A DNA stretch of 64,000 nt from Bettongia penicillata ogilbyi (Eukaryota; Chordata; Mammalia; Diprotodontia; Potoroidae), in assembly GCA_023548195.1 (NCBI GenBank), contig JAJHZJ010000336.1, positions 2,274,704 to 2,338,703 on the forward strand. Reading direction: 5' to 3'. Every line of letters starts with the position of its first letter. The first letter of the stretch is position 1. Below the pieces are notes generated by a model. It saw only the letters and a list, made by a program, of their open reading frames with translations, searched no databases and had not been told where the DNA came from. The translations under genes were made by a program, and so were the position numbers. Positions 33,846-44,909 of this stretch are shown piece after piece.

Positions 33846-36608
33846 ATCTTCAAAAAAGAAATTGAACAAGCAATCAGTGAACTTCCCAAGAGAAAATCCC
33901 TAGAATCAGATGGAGTCACAAGAGATTATTTAAAGAGCAATTAATCTTAATACTACATAAACCATTTGGAAAAATAGGTGAAGGAGTTCCACCAAATTCC
34001 TTTTTACAACACAAATATGGTGTTGATACCCAAACCAAGAAGAGCCAAAACAGAGAAAGAAAATTATAGACCAATTTCCCTAATGAATATTGATGCAAAC
34101 ATTTTAAGTAAAATACCAGCAAAGAGAATACAGCAATATATCACAAGGACCATACACTAAGACTAGTTGGAATTTATACTGGGAATTCAGGGCTGATGCA
34201 ATATTAGGAAAACTATGAGCATAATTGACCATGTCAATAACAAAAACCAACAGAAATCATAAGCAGGAAAGCTCTGACATTCCTAGAGGGCATATGAATA
34301 AATGGAGCTTATCTTAAAATAGTAAGTAATATTTATCTAAAACCATCAGAAAGCATTATCTGTAATGGGGACAAGCTAGAAGCCCTCCCAATACAATCCA
34401 GGATGAAGCAAGGATAGTCATTATTACCTCTATTATTTAATGTTGTGCTAGAAATGTTAGCTACAGCAATAAAAGAAGAAAAAGAAATTAAAGGAATTAG
34501 AATAGGCAATGAAGAAAGAAAACTATCACTCTTTGCAGATGATACGATGTTATATTTAGAAAATCTTAGACAAGCAACTAAAAAACTACTTAAAATTATT
34601 GACAACTTCAGCAAAGTTGCAGGATACAAAAATAAATCCAAATAAATCATCAGCATTTCTATTATATTACCAACAAAGTCCAGCAGTAAAAGATAGAAAG
34701 AGAAATTCCATTTAAAATAACTGTAGAAAATATAAAGTACTTGGAAGTCTACCTGCCAAGACAAATGCAGGAACTATATGAACACAACTACAAAACATTT
34801 TTCACACCAAATCAGATCTAAATAATTGGAACAATACTAATTGCTCATAGGTAGGCAGAGCCAATGTAATAAAAATGACAATTCTACCTAAATTAATCTA
34901 TCTATTCAGTGTCATACCAATCAAATTATCAAAAATGATTTTATGAAGTTAAAAAAATAATAAGATTTCATCTGGAAGAACAAAGGTTCAAGGAGGTCAA
35001 GGGAATCAATAAATGCAAAAGAAGGTAGTCTAGACATACCAGATCTGAAACTATATTATAAAGCAGTAATGATCAAAACTATGCGGTACTGGCTGAGAAA
35101 CAGAGTTGTGGATTGGTGGAATAGATTAGGTATAAATTATACTGTAGTAAATGACCATAGTAATCTAGTATATAATAAATCCAAAGTCCAAGCTTTTGGG
35201 ACAAAACCTCATTCTTTGACAAAAACTGCTGGGAAAATTAGAAAACAGCTTGGCAAAAACTACGTATGGACCAATATCTCACATCATATACTAAGATAAG
35301 GTCAAAATGGGTGCATGATTTAAGCAAACAGTGTGTGGTACTATAAATAAATTAAGAGAGCATGGAATAATTTATCTGTCAGATTTATGGATAAAGAAAG
35401 AATCTAGGACCAAAGAAGATATAGATAACATTACAAAATGTGAAATACATAATTTTGATTGTATAAAATTAACAAGTTTTTGCACAAACAAAACCAATGC
35501 AACTAAAATTATAAGGAAAGCAGAAGAAGGCGGGGGGAGGGGAGGATTTTTTGTGACAAATATGTGTGATAAAGTCCTCATTTCTCATATACACAGTTTA
35601 TATATATACTGAGAGTGAAAGAAAGAGGGAGAACTGAGTCAAATTTCTAAAAATATAAGTTGTTCCCCAACTGATAGTCAACAGATATGAACAGGCAGTT
35701 TTCAAACAAAAAAAATCCAAGCTATCTATAGTCATATGATAAAATGCTCCAAATCTCTATTGATGAGAGAAATGCAAATTAAAACTCTGTGGTACCACTT
35801 CACACTTATTAGATGGGCTAACATGACAAAAAAAGGAAAATGTTGGATGTTGGAGGGATTGTGGGAAAACTGGGACACTAATGTTCTGTTGCTGGAGTTG
35901 TGAACTGGTCCAACCATTCTGGAGAGCAGTTTGGAACCATGCCCAAAAGGCTATAAAACTGTGCATATCCTTTGAATCAGTAATGTTACTGATACGTCTA
36001 TATCCCAGAGATCCAAAATAGGGAAAAGGATCCATTTGTACAAAAATATTAATAGCAGCTTTTTTTGTGGTGGGTAAGCTTTGAAAAATGAAGGAATGTC
36101 CATCAGTCAGGAATGGCTAAACAAGCTGTGGTATATGATTGTGATGGAATAGTATTGTGTTATAAGAAATGACAAGCAGGATGATTTCAGAATAACCTAG
36201 AAGACATACATGAACTGAGGCATGGTGAAGTGAATAGAACCAGGAGAACATTGTACACAGTAACAACAATATTGTTCAATGAGGAACTGGGAAAGACAGC
36301 TGTTCTCATCAATACAATGATCTAAGATAATCCCAAAGGACTAATGATAAAACATATTATTTGCCTTCAGAGAAAGAACTGATATTGTTCAAATACAGAC
36401 AGAAGTATGCTATTTTCACTTTCTTTCATTTTTTCCCTTTTATTCATGTCTTCTTGCACAAAATGATTAATAAGTAAATGTTTTCCATGATTGTACATTT
36501 ATAACCTATATCTCATTGCTTACTATCTCACAGAAGGGGACAGGGCAGGAGAATGGGAAGGATAGAATTTGGAGTTCAAAACACTAAATAAAAATGTTTA
36601 AAAAAATA
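33846..36608 (+). mobile_element. 5'-truncated L1, ORF2 second half plus 3' UTR
   Basis: A 2.76-kb insertion starting inside ORF2. Frames broken by stops and indels still show reverse-transcriptase landmarks in order: '[20 protein letters not shown]' (33978-34160), '[20 protein letters not shown]' with the catalytic ADD (about 34530), and the C-terminal region with 'ccattctggagagcagtttg' (35916-35935). It ends in an L1 3' UTR with a purine tract and A-rich tail (36590-36608) and a 12-base duplication. Confidence 0.88.
33978..36200 (+). pseudogene. L1 ORF2 reverse-transcriptase pseudogene
   Basis: Three open segments (33978-34160, 34445-34645, 35069-35612) can be followed through the RT and C-terminal parts of ORF2, separated by stops and frameshifts. 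The 5' half including the endonuclease is missing. No product expected. Confidence 0.88.
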
Positions 36609-36620
36609 AAAGATTGGGGG
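36609..36620. repeat. Target-site duplication, right copy
   Basis: Exact copy of 33834-33845. Confidence 0.65.
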
Positions 36621-37625
36621 AGGTAGAATTAGTCTAGAATGAATATGCTAAATTTACTCAGTGCCTCTGAGACTGAAGTGGTCAAGGAAACAATAAACCA
36701 TTCCTAAGTATCAGTACCCATTGAATTTTAAGCCAGCAAAAATAGTAAACCAAGAAAGCAAATTAAAATTAGAGAGTGTGTTATATTAAACTTTCATTCA
36801 CTCCCCTCAAATACATATGAACTTAGTAGCAAGAATGAGAAGGTTGCCAGGGGAGGGATTGCACAGCCTAGCCTTGCCCTAAATCTTTGTACATTGGCAT
36901 ACAATCTCTGCCCACTATAAAGGAGGCACATATAACTCATCACATACAAAGTATGCAATAGATGAATAAACACAAAATATATGGAGATGAAACTCCACCT
37001 CCACTCAAATCTGCAGTGTTCTCTGAGGGACAGCTCTGTGATCTGTGGCACATGCTGTATACTCAGAGAGAAGAGTTACTCCTAATTGGCTGAGAAACCA
37101 CTGAACCTGAAAAAAAAATGGCTACACCTGTATAAGTGGGGAAGAGAAATTTTTAGATTTAGATTTTAGATTTTTTAGACTCTTGGCTGCTAGGAGAGGC
37201 AGAGGAGTTCAAGAGACAAGTGTGGACTTTAAATGATGGACCAGAAATCTCCCTGAAGCTGGAGACATGAGAAGCCAAATTTTAATGTGTCTCGACTTCT
37301 AGCACCCATAACCCTTGAGAATGCTAAGCCCCAAAAGGGTCATATCCCTAGACTACCAATACTTGAAGAGTGGTACAAATAATTCTAGCCCAATATCCCT
37401 CTGTGTTCCCCTGCTCTATGGGTGTTAAACAATCTTTTTACATTGACTGTGTGGCTGGAATAGGATATATCTTTAAAACTATCAAACTCTCTCTCTCCTC
37501 CCCTCCATTGCATCCAAAGCAGTGATGGTCCTGTTTACCCACAGCACAGGAGCTATGAATTGAATTGAAGATGGATAAGGAAAAGGCTAGTAAGACCTTC
37601 TCTATCCAATGTCACTTGCCTCACT
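36621..37625. other. Intergenic, no gene recognised
   Basis: About 1 kb without recognised repeats. A run of 'ttagattt' repeats lies at 37150-37180. No coding similarity seen; it could hold an unrecognised LTR. Confidence 0.35.
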
Positions 37626-37629
37626 ATCT

Positions 37630-37862
37630 TAGTGTTCAGTCAATCATTTTTCAGTCATGTCCAGCTCTTCAAGAGCCTGTTTGAGTTTTCTTGGCAAAGA
37701 TACTAGAACAGTTCGCCATTTCCTTCTCCAACTCATTTTACATATAAAGAAACTGAGGCAAACAAGCTCAAGTGAGTTGCCCATGGTCCCACAGCTAGTC
37801 GGTATCTACATCCAGATTTGAACTAGGAAAGAAGAACCACTGCACCACCTAGCTGCCCTGTC
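37630..37862 (-). repeat. MAR1-like SINE, full length
   Basis: 'cagtcaatcatttttcagtc', 'gttttcttggcaaagatact', 'ccatggtcccacagctagtc', 'accacctagctgccc'. Confidence 0.88.
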
Positions 37863-38635
37863 TATATTAGCATACCATGTTCTCCACACATACACCTTTC
37901 CCTAATTGATGAGCAACTAACTACTTTATTCCCACTTCTTGACTCTCACAAAGAGCATTGCTATGAAACAGAACCAAAAAAGCAGTATAAACAGGGATTA
38001 TAATAGTGAAAATTAAAGTATTATTAAAAGATAGTTGAACTCTGCGTATGGGAGGAAAAATAGAAAGTCCCAGAGAAAAGATAATGAAACATGATGCTTT
38101 CTCAACAGCAGAGAGGTGGGGGATGATCATGACAGAATATTGTATATGTTGTCAAGCAATGTTTAATCATTTTTGTCACGAGGAATGTTTTAATTGAGTG
38201 ACAACGGAAAATAATTACAATGTAAAGACAAAAGGCATGAATAAAACTTTTTGGAAACGTCATGAATTTCTTAGGAATCTACAAACCTTTAGCCCCTTTC
38301 ATTTTCTTGATACTAAACCAATTTTGTACCAGCCTTCATTCTGCCCACATTTGTACTGAAATCACAGATTATCCGCTATCATGAAGACTGTGGTTTGAAG
38401 AAAGAGTCTGAGAGATGTTGCCTTATTCTTCACCGAATTTCTCTACTGCTCTAATCAATGCAATGATCAGCCATGATTGATGATGAGCATGTTACCCACC
38501 TCCCAACAGAGAACTGAATGGGCTCAAGGTGCAGAGTGAGACAGACGTCTTAGACATGGCAAGTATGTGGATTTGTTTTGCTTGGTTTTTTTTACAAGAA
38601 CTCTGGGGTGTTTTATTTAGGGAAGTATTTGGGGT
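37863..38635. other. Intergenic, no gene recognised
   Basis: A short L1-like piece may lie at 37885-37960. Nothing else recognised. Confidence 0.35.
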
Positions 38636-38639
38636 GTGT

Positions 38640-38702
38640 GAGAGAAGAAGAGGAGGCAGAAAAGGAAGAAAAGAAGAAGAAGAGGAGGAGGAGAAAGAGG
38701 AA

Positions 38703-38733
<31 letters not shown>

Positions 38734-38836
38734 AGGAGGAGGAGGAAGAAGAAGAAGAAGAAGAAGAAGAAGAAGAAGAAGAAGAAGAAGAAGAAGAAGA
38801 AGAAGAAGAAGAAAGAGGAGGAGGAGGAGAAAGAGA
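38640..38836. repeat. Polypurine (GAA)n/(GGA)n tract with 23 pure GAA units
   Basis: About 195 bases of A/G. An irregular GAG/GGA/GAA section is followed by an uninterrupted (GAA)23 at 38745-38813, then GAGGAG. Glu-rich, Lys-rich and Leu/Phe-rich frames are artefacts. Confidence 0.97.
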
Positions 38837-38877
38837 AGATTCTTAAGGCATTGTTTTTGTCTTGGGATTTTTTGGAG

Positions 38878-39000
38878 GCCATTGGGGCTAAGTGACTTGC
38901 CCAGGGTCACACAGCTAGGAAGGATCTGAGGCCAAATTTGAATTCAGGTCCTCTGCCTCCGGGCCTGCACTCTATCCACTGTGCTACCTAGCTTCCCCAA
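38878..39000 (-). repeat. tRNA-derived SINE, 5' part
   Basis: 'gtgacttgcccagggtcaca', 'aatttgaattcaggtcctct', 'tccactgtgctacctagctt'. Confidence 0.9.
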
Positions 39001-40005
39001 AGCATTTTTTAATGTACGGAAAGAAGATACAGGGGGAAATTTAGGTAATATAAAAGCAAAAGATATCAATAACAATTTTAAATAATAAAATGCACAGAAT
39101 GGAACAGACCAAAGTTCAGAAGGAAACAGACAAGCACAAAAGCAAGTTGCATACATCAGAAAAACAAAGTTTCACATGTAATCTTCTCTTTCTGTTTTAA
39201 TTTCTACTTGGAAATATTCTGTTTTGTGTTCATGAAATTTAGAATAAGAATTTACAATTTTAAAAACCATTTCTCTACCTTTACCACGGCAAGTCCCCTA
39301 TTTGCATTTAACTTCATGTTTGCTTATTCTCATCCTGAGCACTGCAAGTATCTCATGAAATGGCCCGTGAAATGATGCTATTTGCATTCAGCTCTGAGGA
39401 CACCCAGATCGAAAGGCAGATGGTATGGCTACCCCTTGTATAACCTCCTGGTTATGAGAGGGCATTAGGACATTTTTCTGATCCTGGTGGAGTGGTCAGA
39501 TGGGAAGGCCAGCCTGTAGGGATCGTGATTCAGTGTGTTGTCAGGAGGTGTGCTCAGGTGCAGTTCCCTAGACAATTTGAGGGTGTATTTCAAGCCTTCG
39601 GGTGAAGCTCCCTGGGGGAATGGGATTGTGGAGAGAGTGAATGTTGGGGCAAGGTGGAAGCAGGCATGCTCTGCTGGTGCCTGGAGCCAGTGTTCCAGTG
39701 CCAGTGGCCACAAGGTGACAAGTAGCATTTTCAGCACTGTGAATGATGGCAAAGCCCGGGCAGATATGATATCTGATTGGCAATATTTTGAGCAACAGTC
39801 TCCACAAGGAAAAAGAAGCTGCCCAGGGTGGTATGGGTGGATCCAGAGCCAGAATGGAGAGGTTATATCTGAACAGGGCCAAAGTCTAGGTCATCTTGTT
39901 TCTGAACACACATTCAAGTCAACTTCATTCACCTTTCTGAGCAGAACTTTGGAGCTTATCCTTCCATTTCATCAGTCTTCCTTGAACACCCCATATACTC
40001 CACTA
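39001..40005. other. Intergenic, unrecognised; long frames on both strands
   Basis: 39440-40005 is more GC-rich and open on both strands (plus 175 codons, minus 95 and 104), but no product resembles a protein I recognise and there are no supported splice sites. It could be an old retrocopy or ERV fragment. Confidence 0.3.
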
Positions 40006-40009
40006 TCAT

Positions 40010-40330
40010 TAGTGTGTGTTCATTCTTCATTGCCGAAGAAGACCACGCCATCAGAGAAATGATGACATGACTTGCACTTGACTTTGTTTTAAGTGAAGGA
40101 GGGCTGTGCAGGTCACCAGCCTCACTTCTCCTCTAGAGCCATCTGAATCCAGTCACCAGATATTCATAAGGATGACTGGAGACAACTCGGGATGAGGCAA
40201 TTGGGGTTAAGTGACTTGCCCAAGGTCACATAGCTAATGAATGTCAAGTGTCTGAGGTGAGATTTGAACTCAGGTCCTCCTGACTCCTGCACTGGTGCTT
40301 TATCCACTGCACCATCTAGCTGCCCCAAAC
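40010..40330 (-). repeat. Composite tRNA-derived SINE, long form
   Basis: The left part is a distinctive tail ('gaagaagaccacgccatcag', 'gaaatgatgacatgacttgc', 'agatattcataaggatgact') joined to a tRNA-derived head ('gttaagtgacttgcccaagg', 'gcaccatctagctgcccc'). Length of about 320 bases is longer than the other SINEs here. Confidence 0.85.
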
Positions 40331-40499
40331 TATAGTTATTGAGAATGGTGAAAAGTAGGAACCAGTGTTAAAATAAAGTTAAAAGCCTGAAAGGGGATGT
40401 GGATTATTCAGTTTAATTTAATAAAATGACCAAAAGGCTACCCAGCAGGTAAAGGATGCCTTATGTCACAGCAACTCATTAAAGACCATCTTCTAGGAT

Positions 40500-41440
40500 G
40501 TGGAAGGGTTATAATCAATCAAGAAGTACGTATTAAGCATCTGTTATGGGTTAGAGAAAGTGTTAGGATCAGGAGATAAAAACAAAAGTGAAATACTCCC
40601 TGTTCTCAAAGAGTTTATATTCTACCCAAGGAGAAAACATGTACATATATAAGTACATGCAGAAAATGCAGATTAAATTTAAGATGGTTTGAGAAGGGGG
40701 CACCAGCAACTGAGGGAAATTTGCATCAGTGGAGGAAAAACTCACTGAAATCACATATCCTTGAAAAAGGGAAATAGTTTAACCTAATAAGCATTCATTA
40801 AGTGTATCTATAGTACTATGTGCAAGACATTGTCCTGGGTACCAGAGATACAAAGATGACACCCAAGTTGAAACCACAGGATTTAGATCTGGAAAGGATT
40901 TCATTATCTGTGAGATAGAACATGGTGGAAAGAGAAATGGCTTTGAAATCAGAAGACATAGTTTCAAATACTGGTTCTACTACTTATTACCTATATGGCC
41001 TTGGGCACATTACTCCACCACTCAAAGGCTCCATCTCCTCTTCTGCAAAATAAAGAGGTTGCCCAAGTTAGCCAGGATTCACAATTAACCCAGAAACAAT
41101 TGATGGTATTCTCCTTCCTCTCTTGTGAACGCCATCCCACAGGGCCCTACCCAATCTTTCTTACTTATAGCACCATCCTGTGGACTCCCACTTGGTATTG
41201 GCTAAAGAGGCAACCCTGTAACATTCTAGTGAGTCCCCTTTTTGCCCCAGGAACCCATAAAGGTTCATACTCTAGTTTATGATACTGCCCTAAAGAAACA
41301 AACAAAACTGCTAAAGAGGTCAACTTTCATTCCCATTGTACCTTGCACTATTCAGTCATTCAATAAACATTTATTAAGTACCTACTATGTGCTAGGCACT
41401 GTGATAAGCACTGGGCTTTTACGATGTTCAGATTAACTCC
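40500..41440 (+). repeat. SINE/LINE-tail fragments
   Basis: 40515-40760 and 40785-40870 start with 'tcattaagtgt' or 'gtattaagca' phrases, 40915-41080 is SINE-like ('ggcacattactccaccact'), and 41345-41425 has 'aacatttattaagtacctac'. No gene. Confidence 0.5.
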
Positions 41441-42051
41441 AGATAGTAGCAAGAAGTAAAATCCATATTTTTTGCTTCTTCATATTTTGACTTGATCCCT
41501 TGTGGCTTCTCTGGCTCTGAGGTCATGTGCCCAGTCTCTTTTTTCCCAAAAGAATGTCAAAGCCAAACCATTTCATTTTCTCTCTTTAGAAAATTAGGTC
41601 TCTCTCTGAACTTTCCATGAACTCAACAGGGTCTGGGAAACCTCTTCTATGCTGGAGGCTGGGTCCCGATCTTTGACCACTTGGTTTCCCTTTCTTGGTC
41701 CCATAAGGCTGTGTCCACGTGCTCCACCACTGCCCTCTCCTAGCATAAGATGCTCTGTTGCCATGTCTATGACTAAGGATGAGAGGGTGGTTAATTGATA
41801 GCTTCTTCAGTTTCTCATTCTCTGATCTGTGCTTTGGTCTTTATGGATTTCTCCATAAAGTAAAAACACTAACAGCCACAACAGAAGGACCATGACAGCA
41901 GCACAAAGGGATGGTTCCCATCGACAACAGTCTACCCACCCACTGTTCCCACAACGGCCAAAAATTTACCTCCCTGTAAAATCATGAAACTGAGCAGGAT
42001 CAACCCCCTACATAAGTACAAGAGTACTCTCTTAAATAGTACTATTGTCAT
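41441..42051. other. Intergenic, no gene recognised
   Basis: No repeat or coding similarity was recognised in this stretch. Confidence 0.35.
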
Positions 42052-42322
42052 CCTGGGATGGTAGCAAATACCTATAATCCCAGCTATCGGGAAGACTGAG
42101 ACCAAGGCTGGCATACTTCTCAATATAGTTAGAGTGGGCTAGGTATCTGTACTCTATTGAGGGTCAATAAGGTTAGTCTCCTTGGAATAGGAGTGCCAAC
42201 AGGTTTACTAAGGAAAGGCAAGCCTGGCCAAGTTGTAAACAGTAGATCAAAGCTCTCGTGTGGATTAATAATGGAATTAGTCCTTTATACTTCCAGCCTG
42301 GGTGTGAGAGAAACCCAGTATT
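42052..42322 (+). pseudogene. 7SL (SRP) RNA pseudogene, near full length
   Basis: The sequence follows mammalian 7SL RNA from end to end: 'cctgggatggtagcaaatac' (5' Alu domain start), 'ataatcccagctatcgggaa', then the S-domain ('ggtttactaaggaaaggcaa', 'ccaagttgtaaacagtagat', 'caaagctctcgtgtggatta') and the 3' Alu-domain strand 'ttccagcctgggtgtgagag' followed by an A-rich end. Length is about 271 against about 300 for 7SL, with many substitutions. Because it contains the S domain it is derived from 7SL itself, not from an Alu/B1-type SINE (which lack it). Confidence 0.85.
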
Positions 42323-42369
42323 TAAAAAATCAATAAATATGTTGCTCAAAGAATAACCTTAAAAGGCTA

Positions 42370-42875
42370 AGTTATTCTGAGTATTATAAATATTCAAATT
42401 AGCTACAAAAGACCTAAGAAGGAAGATGTTATCCACCTCCAGAGAAAGAACTGATAAATAAAATTACATATATAATATGTTGCATTACATATAACATATA
42501 TACATATATATAATGTATGTGCAAAATGATAGCCTTTACACACACACACAGGCACACACACCAAACACAATACCTGTGGCAAATGGTGCCCTTCACACAC
42601 ATATACATGCAAAAAAAATACATATATGTGTGTATGTATATATGTCAAATGTTGGCCTTTATGCATACACACACACCACATGTGTAAGCATATATCTGTG
42701 TCAGTAGTGGCCTTTATATATACACACAGATATGCACAGATAGATATAGATAGATAGACATATCTATCTATCTGTGTGTCTGTGTCAAATAGTGACCTTT
42801 TCTATTGAGGGGTAGGAAGGAGGGAGAAAGTTCAGAACTTAAAATGTAACCCAAAAAAGTAAAATTAAATTTAAA
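42370..42875 (+). mobile_element. L1 3' UTR fragment with an expanded minisatellite
   Basis: Left part 'tccacctccagagaaagaac' and right part (purine-rich, 'ttcagaacttaaaatgtaac', then A-rich) match L1 3' UTRs elsewhere in the window. Between them 42518-42800 holds about five tandem units. Confidence 0.7.
42518..42800 (+). repeat. Minisatellite of about 60-75-bp units
   Basis: Units begin with 'gcaaaatgatagcctttaca', 'gcaaatggtgcccttcacac', 'gtcaaatgttggcctttatg', 'gtcagtagtggcctttatat' and 'gtcaaatagtgaccttttct', each followed by CA/TA-rich filler. Confidence 0.8.
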
Positions 42876-42970
42876 AAATCAATCAATAATATTATTTCTC
42901 CTGAAAATTGCATATTTCCTGTTATGAGCTGCAGTCACCCAAGGGGAACCTGGAATAGGAAATAAGTTTC

Positions 42971-42986
42971 TTAAGAGAATAGTACC
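42971..42986. repeat. Target-site duplication, left copy
   Basis: 'ttaagagaatagtacc' recurs exactly at 45981-45996. Confidence 0.95.
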
Positions 42987-43802
42987 GGGGGGCGGAGCCA
43001 AGATGGCGGAGTAGAAGGACGCACATTCACGAGCTCCGAACCCACAACCCATGGAATTGAGGTAAAAGGAGAGCCCCATAAATTCTGAATCTCTGCAGGG
43101 GGTGCACAAACATAGGGGAAGTGATTTCCGTTCCACTGAACCCTGGAGAGCCGTCCCCGGGGTCCATCGCACTCCAGAAGCGGACCCCACCCCCACCCCT
43201 GGCCGCGACCCAGAGAAGCTGACCTGAGCAGACTTCTGAGAGGAAAGCTCCGGGAGAATCTCCGGTAGCCGGGAAAGTCCCTCTGCCCACAGAAGCTAAA
43301 GGTCAGTTAAAAAGAAGCCTGCGCTAGGGGAGTGGAGCGGGCCCCCTCGGGAGGAAACGGCGGCGGCAGAGACGGGGGCAGGAAGCGGCGGAGGCAGAGG
43401 CGTGGGCGGGCGGCTAAGGCGGCAACGGCCGGGGACTCAGGAATCCCCCAGCAGCAGGTAGGATCTTCAATACTGAAGGTCTTTCCAACCTGAGGGAGCC
43501 GAGCAGGGGAGAGGGCCCTGCCCCCACCCCGCTCTACTGCTGAACGCCTCTGAATAAAACCCCCAAGGGAGCTGAGCACAGCAGGCGGGGCCCCCCACCC
43601 CACCCCCACCCGCTCTGTTCCTGAAAGTCGCTTCAGAAAGCCCCTGAGGGCCCAAGCTAGGAAGCGGCCCTGCCCCCACCCTGCGCCAGAACTAAAGCTT
43701 GCCGCGGGAAAGCGCATTTGAATCTCAGAGGCCAAGGACTAGCTGGGCGGATCCAGGCGGAGGTGGAAAGGAATCTCAGAAGTCAAGTAACTGGCTGGGA
43801 AA
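42987..43802 (+). promoter_or_regulatory. HAL1 5' UTR / internal promoter with YY1-like site and tandem units
   Basis: A CpG-rich segment. Its first bases contain 'ccaagatggcgg' (42998-43009), the same position and sequence type as the YY1 site that sets the start in human L1. Three tandem units follow: 43471-43534, 43535-43615 and 43616-43696. Promoter activity is inferred. Confidence 0.7.
43471..43696 (+). repeat. Three tandem 5' UTR units (about 64, 81 and 81 bp)
   Basis: Each unit has the order 'ctgaa', then a CCCC(T/A)GAGGG or CCAAGGGAGC block, then 'ccctgcccccacc' or 'ggccccccacc'. The same unit occurs twice in the 29335-32237 copy and once in the 20932-22052 copy. Confidence 0.8.
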
Positions 43803-44909
43803 ATGCCTAGAAAGGGAAAGAAAAATAAGACTTTAGAGAGTTTTTTCCAACAAATGCAAATGATCCCGACATTCGGATCTGATGGGGAGGACGAGGACGT
43901 ATTTTTCCCATCAGGGAAAGATGTGGAGGGCGGGGCCTCAGTACCCCAGACACCCCAGGGGGGTGTTGGGTGGGGTCAGGCCTTGGAAGAGCTTAAAAAG
44001 GATTTTGAAAAGCAAGTTAGACAGGTGGAGGAAAGACTGGGAAGAGAAATGACAAAGATGCAAGAAGAGTATGAAAAAAAGGTCAATATCTTGGTAAAGG
44101 AGTCCCAAAAAAATGCTGAGGAAATTAACACCTTGAAAAATAGGCTCACTCAATTGGCAAAAGAGGTTCAAAAAGCCAATGAGGAGAAGAATGCATTCAA
44201 AAGCAGAATGAGCCAAATGGAAAAAGAGGCTCAAAAGCTCACTGAATTTAATAGTTCTCTCAAAATTAGAATGGAACAGATGGAGTCTAATGACTTTATG
44301 AGAAACCAAGAAATCACCAAACAAAACCAAAAGAACGATAAAATGGAAGAGAATGTGAAATATCTCATGGGAAAAACAACTGACCTGGAAAATAGATCAA
44401 GGAGAGACAACTTAAAAATTATGGGACTACCTGAAAGCCATGATCAAAAAAAGAGCCTAGACATCGTCTTGCATGAAATTATCAAGGAAAACTGCCCTGA
44501 CATTCTAGGACCAGAGGGCAAAATAAGTATTGAAAGAATCCATCGATCACCACCTGAAAGAGATCCAAAAAGAGAAACTCCTAGGAACATTGTGGCCAAA
44601 TTCCAGAACTCCCAGCTCAAGGAAAAAATCTTGCAAGCAGCCAGAAACAAACAATTCCAGTACTGTGGAAATATAATCAGGATAACCCAAGATCTAGCAG
44701 CTTCTACATTAAGGGATCGAAGGGCGTGGAATAGGATATTCCAGAAGGCAAAGGAACTAGGACTGAAACCAAGAATTACCTACCCAGCTAAACTGAGTAT
44801 AATACTTCAAGGGAAAATATGGTCTTTCAATGAAATAGAGGACTTTCAATCATTCTTAATGAAAAGACCAGAGCTGAAAAGAAAATTTGACTTTCAAACA
44901 CAAGAATGA
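43803..44909 (+). CDS. HAL1 ORF1 protein, intact (368 codons)
   Basis: Open from ATG (A at -3) to TGA. The N-terminus is basic (PRKGKKNKT). Residues about 55-205 form a heptad-rich coiled coil (LEELKKDFEKQVRQVEERL, KNRLTQLAKEVQKANEEKN), the trimerisation region of L1 ORF1p. About 206-300 is the RNA-recognition domain, starting NLKIMGLPES and containing ERIHR and NIVAKFQNS. About 300-368 is the C-terminal domain (WNRIFQKAKELGLKPRITYP). ORF1p is an RNA-binding nucleic-acid chaperone of the L1 particle. No stops or frameshifts; the two other copies in the window carry stops or truncation. It is a retroelement gene, not a host gene; expression is not shown. Confidence 0.95.
   Translation: MPRKGKKNKTLESFFQQMQMIPTFGSDGEDEDVFFPSGKDVEGGASVPQTPQGGVGWGQALEELKKDFEKQVRQVEERLGREMTKMQEEYEKKVNILVKESQKNAEEINTLKNRLTQLAKEVQKANEEKNAFKSRMSQMEKEAQKLTEFNSSLKIRMEQMESNDFMRNQEITKQNQKNDKMEENVKYLMGKTTDLENRSRRDNLKIMGLPESHDQKKSLDIVLHEIIKENCPDILGPEGKISIERIHRSPPERDPKRETPRNIVAKFQNSQLKEKILQAARNKQFQYCGNIIRITQDLAASTLRDRRAWNRIFQKAKELGLKPRITYPAKLSIILQGKIWSFNEIEDFQSFLMKRPELKRKFDFQTQE

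Noticed and set aside
38529..38910. Poly-Glu, poly-Lys and poly-Leu/Phe frames
   Set aside because: They are translations of the (GAA)n/(GGA)n tract in all frames.
42052..42322. Alu or B1 SINE
   Set aside because: The sequence retains the central S domain of 7SL, which Alu and B1 lack, and the window looks marsupial.
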